A stretch of DNA of 64,000 nucleotides from Buddleja alternifolia. Taxonomy: Eukaryota > Streptophyta > Magnoliopsida > Lamiales > Scrophulariaceae. The notes under the pieces were generated by a model. The model ran no database searches. It worked only from the letters and a program-made list of their open reading frames with translations, and had not been told where the DNA came from. Of this stretch, positions 56,334 to 64,000 are shown piece after piece (the first letter of the stretch is position 1; the number at the start of each line of letters is the position of its first letter). The DNA is taken from positions 4,355,001-4,419,000 of the forward strand of contig CM033406.1 in the NCBI GenBank assembly GCA_019426215.1, written 5' to 3'. Both the position numbers and the translations under genes were made by a program.

Positions 56334-57067
56334 ATAAGAGGCAATCATGCCCAATTAAAAGAATGACTACTAGTATCACGAGCCGAGTCATTCATCCAAT
56401 TACTCAAATAGAATGCAAAAACCCTCATTGCTCCAAGTGTTATTCACAAGCACCAAGGAGATAGATAAATATAGGTAACCAAATAAAGAACCAAACATCA
56501 CTTCATGCTCCTAATGCGTGAAGGTAGTAGCTAACTAAGCCAAATACTCAAGGCACCACATGCCAACTATCTTGCTTGTACTTACACACCTGCTCCCCAA
56601 TGAGTAGTATAGGAGGTGACTATTAACAAGGAAATAACATCTACGGACTAGTAGCCACCTATTGAAGAGTTATCCAATCCATAGCTGGTTACTACATAGT
56701 CGAAGGAATAACTATCTATCCCCCCCTCCTCAATGTGGGGGTAGACAATAACCAAGTATCAACAATAGCACAAACTTTCTAACTCCTTTACAATGTGGTC
56801 ACTTACTCCTAAATTTCACTGAGCACAATTCAGGAATAGGGGGGCATAGGGGGAGGAGTTGATCTCGTGAAATAGCTAATATAGCCAAGTAGCTAATTTA
56901 TAAATCATATGCAAAAATCAATTGTAGTGAAAGTAAGCAAATAGTCTGAGTCGTACACAAATAGTCTTAGTCTTACAAAAAAAAAAAGTGGAGTGCTTGA
57001 GAATAAATCTCAGAAAATTCAAGTAGCTAAGACTGAATAACTAATTCAAGGAAACAAGTGAACCTGA
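56334..57067 (+). other. K non-coding 3' region
   Basis: No gene is seen. The stretch contains repeated GTAGCTA/AATAGTC-type words and an A run at 56979-56989. It leads into the end of the antisense ORF. Confidence 0.6.
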
Positions 57068-59015
57068 CTACCCCTCCTGAGGAGGGTTGCTACCACCTCC
57101 ACGGGTGGGAGGCACATCATCCTCATCGTTGTCATTAGCCACTCCCTCATACAGCCATAGGAAGTCATTTTGGGGGTAGCGACCGCTCTTGTGAAGAGCA
57201 CGACGGCACTGACGAACCGTTTTTCCCATGAAGCCAAGGGCGATGTCATAGGCCTTTTTATTGCACTTGTTGATAAACTCGGTGCTCGCTCTAAAATCAG
57301 TCACGACTGACTCCTCGGCGTTGGCCAATGCTTGTTTACCAGCTGATGACCTAAGAAAGCTCTGGCCCGTGGAGGCTTCCTCATCAAACCCCCTCACAAT
57401 TTCATTATATTTAGCCTCCCACTTCGTGGATGCCTCCGCCAACTTAGGAGTTTTTGAAAGAAGCTTCTCATTTTTCTGCGAATAGCTCTTCAATTTCTCC
57501 GCATAATGGTCATACCTCTGACGGAGGTGATGGGATAGCTGGATCAGCTGAAGAGGCAAAGACAAGTATGCTTTAGAGGGTTTATGATCAATGGAGGAAA
57601 ACTATAAAGCAAAAATACAATAATAGAATTGCGCTTACCCGGCCTTCGCTTATGAAAATCTCCTCATCAATTTGATCCGCCAGCAGCATGTGCAAGTGCC
57701 GAGAGTCAAGTTCGGTCACTGCTGGCCTGGATATCGCCCAAGGGGTGGCAACGTCACTAGTATCCCAGAATGAATTAACATTGGGATCACGGTTCACCCC
57801 AAAGTTTAATAAACCTTTGCCACAACCCGAGGTGCCCGAGCTCACCGGAGAGGCATCTCGACTTCTCTTAAGGAGTGGAGGAGCCCGAATATAGGTGAGC
57901 TCTGGGGAGTGATCTCGGGTCTCCACTGCACCTTCTTCCTCCACCGGTGTTTTCCCTGTATAAGTCTGGGAGGAAGCCCCGGCATTAGAGTCACGAAGGC
58001 CCCTGGCTGACAAGTCTGACATCATAGGGTCGAAATCCAAGGGATCCGCCTCCATAGCGGGCGTTGAAAAAACTGATACCCCTTAGTCAGATTGCTTACC
58101 CTTTGAAAGAGGGCGAACTGGATCAATGCGAATGGCTGATCGCTCTCCCTCGGGAGGGGGGGCAACTGCTGAAGCCTGTGAGCGCCTCCTAGCTCCTAAT
58201 ACCAAGTATCCCGGCAAATAAAATACGGGCATTTGAATATACTTATCACTTCACAATAGATGTAACAAATCATAAGAGGTATTGCCAAATAAAATAAAGT
58301 ACCTCCATGATAGATAGTTCTAATATCGAAACGGGTCTCAAATAGCCCCGACCCCAGAAAGTCCAACCGCAGTTGATGGTGGGTATCAATAAGCTTTTGA
58401 GGGGCAATCTTCTCACACCACCGCGGGGGTGTAAGTACAGGCAAGTTCTGGATGGGAAAGTAAAAGAACTTGCTTTTACAGTTTCCATTCAAACTGACTT
58501 TCCCCGATAAAAACATATATGGAGAAATCGGGTAGAAGTGCACGAATGGCCCTCCCTGGCTCATCCGGACATCGAATAGGGCCTGAAAGGCCTCAAGACT
58601 CACAGTCAGCCTATACTCCCGCAAACGCCGAACAAGACCCTCGAACTAGGTAAAGCTATTAGGTCACAGTTGACTGAGGCACACCTGGAGTGTGTTAGGA
58701 TCTACCCTAGTAAGGGGTCGCATGATAAGCTGAAGCCCATGCGGAAGAATTCCAAAAAGACAGTAGCATGGCCCCTTGGGGGATTCGGATGCGGTTATCC
58801 AGCTTGGGCTTCACTACCCGGATATCTGACGAAAAATCCTCACAGAGCGTTCGCAGCTCATTGTCTGTAATGGTGGAAGAACAAGTGGCCAGGTCCGTCT
58901 TGCGATCCCACAACGTCCTCCCACTCCGGGCATCTTCCTTCCACTCTCCAAACTCTCTGTAGTCACTTGCTAGTGACACCAAGTCTTCGCTCTCGGAGCT
59001 GCTATCGCTAGACAA
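57068..59015 (-). pseudogene. Antisense ORF (aORF) of element K, with probable introns
   Basis: Reading right to left, open blocks follow each other: MSSDSSSESEDLVSLASDYREFGEW (59015 down to about 58707), MREYRLTVSLEAFQALF with FFYFPIQNLP (58624 to about 58306), MEADPLDFDP to DQIDEEIFISEGR (58055 to 57639), and LIQLSHHLRQRYDHYAEKL to PPTRGGGSNPP (57547 to 57068). The last two join cleanly in frame across a 91-bp intron with GTAAGC and TCTTCAG (57548-57638). Another likely donor (GAG|GTACTT) is near 58304. The first part resembles the plant 'putative gypsy type transposon' domain; the last part looks coiled-coil. Extra antisense ORFs after pol are known in Tat-lineage elements, function unknown. 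Breaks near 58640-58700 and 58090 suggest decay. Confidence 0.68.
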
Positions 59016-59533
59016 TAACGATTACAACACTTGAAAATAAAGTGGCTAAGTCACACAGCGATAGCACAATAAGAAAGGGCGAAAAAACTCAAGGCAAACA
59101 GCCAAGTACACCTCGCGGAGCCTCGTGGTCGCCATGAGGCCCGCGTGAGTCCTATATCGCCCTGGGTAGCGAAGGCTCCTTTCTTGCCCGGATGAATCAC
59201 GGAATTACCCCGGTTCAAGGTTTGATCCTACTCAATCATTCGCATATGTAAACCCCATCTATAAAACTATGAATAGAGGAAGAAGAAACATACCCTTTCC
59301 AAGATTGTCTTTGGCCATAGCTAAGCAAGTAAGCACCTCCTAAAGAGTGTTTTTCTCAAGATGAGAGTTTACCCAAAGTGAAATTATGGAAGAGAGGTGA
59401 AAGTAAAAAGGTTTTCACCTACCCCCCACTTAAATAAAGAGGCCTTGAAGACTTCCACCCCAGTGCAAATTAGACTGAAGCATCTAACAGGTGCATTATA
59501 GCTTCTACTCTCGAATTCAACATTCGATAGAAC

Positions 59534-59552
59534 CCAGGAGTGGGGGGCATTA
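59534..59552 (+). other. K polypurine tract
   Basis: CCAGGAGTGGGGGGCATTA directly precedes the 3' LTR; the G-rich core is the primer site for plus-strand cDNA. Confidence 0.87.
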
Positions 59553-60060
59553 TGATGTGCACTAAAATATACCTAGGGGCACTATGGCAATTACGTATGT
59601 TCCCAAGGCAGGTCGGGTGGGCACACGCGGGTGAGCACCCATGGATAACCCGTCTTATGAGCCCTAAAGGGGCAGGAGATTCACCAACGATAACTGGGTC
59701 TTGTTATTGTTCTAGAAGACCATGACATCAAGGAAACTAAACCTGATGGGCTACTATGTAAATTAGGCCCACGGATCATAGCCCACTACCAACTCCCTAT
59801 AAGTACCTTAGAGGAGCTGGGAGAGGCTCATTATCTACTTCTCCAGTAAAAAATTCACTGGCTATTGAGAGTAACTCCAAAAAACAACTACGAACTGACT
59901 TGATCCCACATACATTGGGTACGTAGGTAGCTCAAAGTAACCGAGTGCAGTCTATAACTTAATACATATTTAATCTAGTTTGTCGTGAGTTGGATCGGTT
60001 CCTTTACCCCACGTGGTCCATCACGTGACAATCACTGTCTGACGATTTTTACCATCATCA
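59553..60060 (+). repeat. K 3' LTR, full length
   Basis: This 508-bp LTR keeps the ~85 bp lost from the 5' LTR. Its TATA box is mutated to CTATAAGTAC (59797-59806). It ends ACCATCATCA and is followed by TCGAA. Confidence 0.92.
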
Positions 60061-60065
60061 TCGAA

Positions 60066-60495
60066 TAATAAACTTTAGGATGTTTTCTCATCAAATTCAT
60101 GCCAATTATAAAAATAATTAAGTCGGAAATTTAAAAATATTTCTTCTACATTGAATTAAATTAACTCAAAAATGTTATTGTTAATATTTAACTGTGAAAA
60201 TACTAGGTGAAACATGATAAATGAGTTAGATATATCCGTAATAAGTACGAAATTTAAAATGTATAGATATATACAACAATATATTATTATAAAATTGTCA
60301 TGCTACTTTATAATTATAAATTATTATAATTAGGTAGCTACCAAAAACAAATATTATAATTAGGACTAAATCAAAAGTAATTATAAAGCTGGGGATAAAT
60401 TTGAATTGTTGGCAATGTATTCTCACTTAATATAAGGGTATTTCGATAACCATATCACTAATTTACCTTTTTGACTTGAAATTGAAGGTTGATTA
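60066..60495. other. AT-rich intergenic stretch
   Basis: No gene, repeat or mobile-element end is recognised. The last five bases (GATTA) are the left target duplication of the TRIM. Confidence 0.6.
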
Positions 60496-61663
60496 TGTTA
60501 GATTAGAGAAAATTCTCTAAAAAACTTGTATTATTGAGTAACATATTCATAGAGATACAGGTACTTAGTGAACAAAAAACCCTAACAATAAACATGGAAA
60601 AGATAAATACATAGAAACATAAAGAAACCTAAACTAACATAAATACTAGAAAAATATTATATTATTCAACACTCCCCCGCAGTCGAAACATGAGGGTCTT
60701 GAGCCCTGAGACTAGACCAAAAATTGAGAAGAAGGCGGTAGAGGGACATGCTCGAACGTGTTGGGCATGGACGTTCGAGCGTCCAAGAGCGAGAAAAGAC
60801 AAAGCAGGAGGCGTTGTTGGGTAGCGGTGGAGGCACAAGAGATGTTACGGCGATGGCTAAGCCCAGCGGCTGGAGGCCAAAGAGAGAAGGCGCAACGGTG
60901 GCCATAGAAAGATAAGAAGAAGAGAAAACGAGATAAGGAGAAGAAACTGGCAGCCGAGGGTGGTGGCGGTGGCTAGGGGTGTAAGTTGAGTCGAGCCGGC
61001 TTGCGATCCTGGATCGACTCGAGCTCGAGCTTCACGAGCTTGAGCCTTTTTATTTCTACAAAAAGCTAGGGAGTCTTCTTCATAATTTTTATATATATTT
61101 ATTTTTATATTATAAATATTAAATATTTAAGCTCGAGCTCGCGAGCCTAGCTCGAGCTCGCGAGCTTGTCTCGGCTCGAGCTCGTGAGCTAGCTCGAGCT
61201 CCTTAAAGTCGAGCTCGACAAGCTCAAGCTTGATCTCGCGGGCTCAGGCTCGAGCCTAGCAAATGAGCTCAAGCTCGATCTCGCAAGCTTAGGCTCAAGC
61301 TCGAGCTCGAGCCTGGCAAAATCGCTAGGCTCGGCTTTCCAGGTTCGAGCTCGATCTTGGCTCGTTTACGCCCTTAGCGGCGACAAAAAGAAAAAAAAAC
61401 TAAACTAGGTAAGGGGCGCCAGATGGGTACCACGACTTGAAGGTGGCGGCGGAAGCGAGAGATCGAGAGGCCATGGCTCTGATACCATGTTAGATTAGAG
61501 AAAATCTCGTAGGGAACTTGTATTACTGAATAACATATTTATAGAGATATATGTACTTAGTAAACAAGAAACCCTAACTATAGACATGAAAAAGATAAAT
61601 ACATAAAAACATAAAGAAGCCTAAACTAACATAAATACTAGAAAGATATTATATTATCTAACA
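60496..61663 (-). mobile_element. TRIM element with 176-bp LTRs
   Basis: Two direct repeats of 176 bp (60496-60671 and 61488-61663) start TGTTAGATTAGAGAAAAT and end TATTATAT..AACA. The duplication GATTA flanks both sides (60491-60495 and 61664-61668). On the minus strand a primer-binding site (TGGTATCAGAGCCA, 61474-61487) follows the right LTR and a polypurine tract (GCGGGGGAGTG, about 60672-60682) precedes the left one. Without the nested MITE the element is about 760 bp. A minus-strand frame (60666-60905) has no recognised domain. Size and structure fit a terminal-repeat retrotransposon in miniature, which depends on another element for mobility. Confidence 0.9.
60974..61376. mobile_element. 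hAT-type MITE nested in the TRIM, rich in GAGCTCGAG
   Basis: Ends TAGGGGTGTAA and (reversed) TAAGGGCGTAAA form hAT-like inverted repeats. The flanks GCGGTGGC (60966-60973) and GCGGCGAC (61377-61384) agree at 6 of 8 positions. The interior is packed with GAGCTCGAGC and AAGCTCGAG words in both orientations. It has no coding capacity. Confidence 0.75.
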
Positions 61664-61677
61664 GATTACAGCTAGAA

Positions 61678-62322
61678 TAGGAATGGCAATGGCGTAGGGT
61701 TAGATGGGTATTCACCCCGAATCTGTCCCGGTTGGGGCGGGTTTGGGTACACCAAATGACTTATGGGGCGGGGTATGAATATTAAATTTATGACCCGATA
61801 GGGTATGGGGCAGGTAGTGGGAATAGTGCAACCCGCCCCGCTAATATTATTCTAATAAATAGATTTTTAATTTTTATTAAATATCTTCAACATAACTTAA
61901 AGTGTGCAAAACTTAACTTTTTTTATTAAATTTTATTTGTTAATCAAAATTGATTAGTGAAGACTTGGAAGTTGAAAAGTCTCATAAAGAAACAAAAACC
62001 CTTTTAAATTTGGACTTATGAATGTGATTTGATTATTATTTGCGTGGATTTTTATGATGTTTTGTATATGTTGTAAGCTTATTAGTTGTTAGATTATTCG
62101 AATTCGGATCTGATGATTGCAATTTAGATTAATTAATAAATTTTCATGACTTATTCGAGTTTAATCGGTAAAACCCGAACCCACCGGGTATTTGGTGGGG
62201 TGGGGCGGGGCTGGGCGGGTCGTGGGTATTAATAAAATTAAATGGGTGGGTAGCGGGTTTTGCCGAACCCGCTTCATACCCGCGGCAAAACCCGCTTCAT
62301 ACCCGCCCCTTTGTCATCCCTA
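61678..62322. mobile_element. hAT-type MITE, 645 bp, with GGGGCGGGT repeats
   Basis: The left end TAGGAATGGCAATGGCG and right end (reversed) TAGGGATGACAAAGGGGCG form inverted repeats. The 8-bp flanks AGCTAGAA (61670-61677) and AACTAGAA (62323-62330) differ at one base. Both arms carry GGGGCGGG and ACCCGCCCC words, so the ends can fold back. The centre is AT-rich and non-coding. Confidence 0.78.
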
Positions 62323-62330
62323 AACTAGAA

Positions 62331-63248
62331 GGATGAGATTGAGTCTTGAGGGACGATTTTCCCACTACTTGAAAACCTAAGGGATGGAAATGAATTTCCC
62401 CCCGCTATTTTGCTTGTTGCTGCACTGTTCTCTACTTCCTTGGACCTTCAAATTTTAAGAGTTAAATTCAAAAGAAAACCCATCTTCTAAATAAAACCCC
62501 TACCTCTCCTTTTATATACAATTACACATACATATATATGCTGTTTCTACTTTCTTAGTTTCAGATTTTAAGTTGAGGAATAGACTCTCTTATTCAGCTA
62601 CATTGGGGCAAAGATAGGATTTTTTAATATTCAAAGTTTCAAAATTCAAGTATGCTATTATTTATAAATATTTGTAAAAGAAATATTTTTAAAAAAAAAA
62701 AAGAAGAAGAAGAAGAAGAAGAAGCAACTTGCTACGAGTGTGATATTCAAAGGCAGTGGGTTTTGGCTTTTACTTTCTTTTCTATTTTTTGCATACAAAT
62801 TGGAGAAGTGATCTTATGCAAAATGTTTCAAACAAAAGAAAGACATACAAAAGTAAAACACACACACGCGCACGCACGTTCGTCTTTTTCTTTCATAAGA
62901 CAATTATACCTTACAGCCGGATTATATTGACAAAAATTGTGTGCGTCTATGGAGTACAACGAAAATGCTTAGAAAGAATCGGAAACACTTCTTTATTCAT
63001 AATTTTTATATTTTGTAATATTTGATTATAATCAACTATTATTTATTGCAGAATTATGACGACACCGGTTCAATTGCATTCACCCAAATCAGTTATCCTT
63101 GACCCGATTTTTTGGTTCATTGAACGGCCGGGGTTTCAAAGCATTAGTTTGTTTGACATATTGATATTTATGTAATTATTCAGAAGTTAAATCCCAAATT
63201 TGGTAATCTAAATATAATCGACTCAATTTGGAATTATTTCATAATGTA
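62331..63248. other. Intergenic stretch with simple repeats
   Basis: No gene is supported. It holds a poly-A run and (AAG)8 at 62691-62724 and a CA/CG-rich stretch at about 62859-62876. Short frames across the AAG repeat are products of the repeat. Confidence 0.65.
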
Positions 63249-63381
63249 TTAGGAGCATTGCTCCTAAATGCATCCCACACCACAAGATTAAGTGGACAAT
63301 GGGTGGTTTTCATACGAGGGAGAGTGATTAAAACCACCCACAATCACTTAATCTTATGGTACATAGTGGAATTGCTCCTAA
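63249..63381. mobile_element. Foldback MITE-like palindrome, about 133 bp
   Basis: The ends TTAGGAGCA (63249) and TGCTCCTAA (to 63381) are inverted repeats. Inside, a 31-base arm (63280-63310, CCACAAGATTAAGTG...GGTGGTTTT) pairs with 63330-63359 with few mismatches around a 19-base loop. Flanking bases do not give a certain target duplication. Confidence 0.65.
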
Positions 63382-63777
63382 TCCACTGTAGAATTCGCCC
63401 GACAAGTTTGAGTATTAGTAATTGAGTTTTTGAACAATCAGACTTATTCATTAGGGGAAGCATGTGAGTTGCAAAGGGTACTTTTATGATGATAGAGTAA
63501 CATGATGCTGGTCTTGTAACCAAAAAAAAAAGTAACATGATGGTGGTCTGATATGTTGAACCAAAACATATCATAACAAATAGAAGGTACATTAATCTCA
63601 AAGCCAGAGAAACAGCTGACATTGTATATAGTAGTACAAATAAATATGATATCAGCAGCCTTGGAAATTTAGATCTGCTAATTGACCTCACATGCTGCTC
63701 TCAAGCTCTCTTTCCACAATCGTAGTAGTAATTTATAATAGTTATATAGTTATACAAACATATATCAAATTAAAGCA
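63382..63777 (-). other. Probable 3' UTR and downstream region of the XTH gene
   Basis: No coding sequence is seen. The XTH stop codon lies just to the right on the minus strand, so part of this is expected to be its 3' UTR. I found no clear AATAAA signal on the minus strand. Confidence 0.45.
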
Positions 63778-63798
63778 TATCATCATCATCATCATCAT
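63778..63798 (-). repeat. (ATG)n microsatellite overlapping the XTH stop codon
   Basis: Six CAT units on the plus strand read on the minus strand as TGA six times in the XTH frame, so the stop codon is followed by five more in-frame stops. Confidence 0.9.
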
Positions 63799-64000
63799 AT
63801 GTCTCTGTCTCTCTTGCACTCGGGGGGCACAATGGGGATCCTTTTTCGGTCAGTGCAGTAGTTGTAAATAGTGTACTTACTGCGAACCCAACGGAGACGA
63901 CGCCATTGGAAGCTATCAAGATCTTGAAAGTCCTTTTGGTCCCACCAACGGGTTCCTTGAGTTGCACAGAACTTGGCATTCACGGAGGCCTCACAACCGT
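63795..64000 (-). CDS. XTH: Xyloglucan endotransglucosylase/hydrolase (XTH), C-terminal end, partial
   Basis: The last 67 codons run off the right edge. XTH enzymes cut and rejoin xyloglucan chains in the plant cell wall and are secreted. The visible part is the XET C-terminal domain: a Cys in NAKFC, then [18 protein letters not shown] and [17 protein letters not shown]. The Cys residues in KFC, NYC and PEC are those of the conserved C-terminal disulphide set, and the WVR..Y.IYNYCTD block is characteristic. The catalytic DEIDFEFLG-type motif lies upstream, outside the window. The frame is intact to the TGA at 63795-63797, so this looks like a live host gene, probably its last exon. Which XTH subgroup it belongs to cannot be told from this part. 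Confidence 0.92.
   Translation of the reverse strand, partial: GCEASVNAKFCATQGTRWWDQKDFQDLDSFQWRRLRWVRSKYTIYNYCTDRKRIPIVPPECKRDRDI

Larger units (their letters stand above)
51220..60060 (+). mobile_element. K: complete but inactive Tat-type Ty3/gypsy retrotransposon
   Basis: This 8841-bp element is flanked by the duplication TCGAA (51215-51219 and 60061-60065). It has LTRs of 414 and 508 bp running TGATGTGCAC to ACCATCATCA, a primer-binding site, protease, RT, two RNase H domains, integrase, a tandem repeat, an antisense ORF and a polypurine tract. The second RNase H and the antisense ORF after pol place it in the Tat/Retand group. Gag is almost wholly deleted. RT, the second RNase H and integrase have each lost a key residue, so it cannot move by itself. 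Confidence 0.93.

Overview
This 64 kb window is plant nuclear DNA, most likely from a eudicot with a repeat-rich genome. The basis is Ty1/copia and Ty3/gypsy LTR retrotransposons with plant-type LTRs and initiator-Met primer-binding sites, hAT-type MITEs, a TRIM element, and at the right edge the last coding part of a xyloglucan endotransglucosylase/hydrolase (XTH) gene. The species cannot be named from the sequence. No bacterial features, CRISPR arrays, rRNA or tRNA genes were seen.

Layout. 1-15.0 kb: a copia element (family B, copy B1) split by a gag-only copia element A1 (281-5036, TSD GACAC); then a truncated B LTR, a short block with an unrecognised ORF and a Sirevirus-like polypurine tract (8717-9436), a copia pol with its 3' LTR (A2), and a copia RT fragment (F). 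15.0-23.3 kb: copia element G (leader, gag, decayed pol, partial LTR) carrying an Athila-like solo LTR (C1, TSD GATTA), then an RT scrap (H). 23.3-33.0 kb: a mosaic of LTR pieces, then an Athila-like element reduced to a protease segment and 3' tail, split by a 2.9 kb solo LTR (TSD TGGGT) and ending in LTR C. 33.0-47.0 kb: copia I, split by B2, a structurally complete copia element (33463-45045, TSD CGTCT) whose 3' LTR holds another solo LTR C (TSD GGGAC). 47.0-51.2 kb: a dead copia J of a different lineage, two MITEs and a LINE-type RNase H pseudogene. 51.2-60.1 kb: complete but dead Tat-type gypsy element K (TSD TCGAA) with two RNase H domains and an antisense ORF. 60.1-64.0 kb: a TRIM with a nested hAT MITE, a second hAT MITE, a foldback element and the XTH 3' end.

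How the parts relate. Nothing here is a working pathway. The window is a stack of nested insertions, several dated relative to each other by intact 5-bp or 8-bp target duplications. All polyproteins carry stops, frameshifts or lost catalytic residues, and many of the stops are single C-to-T or G-to-A changes. XTH is the only evident host gene; its product would remodel cell-wall xyloglucan.

The most interesting signal is in the 5' leaders of copia B2 and G. Each has a row of hairpins spaced 83-105 nt apart. The loop word is nearly constant within an element (GCTCAGAAAATGGGG four times in B2; TATATCGAAARAGGTTG three times in G), while each hairpin has a different, self-complementary stem. The two loop words share a core, roughly TCRRAAAAWGG. 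This looks like a repeated cis-acting RNA element.
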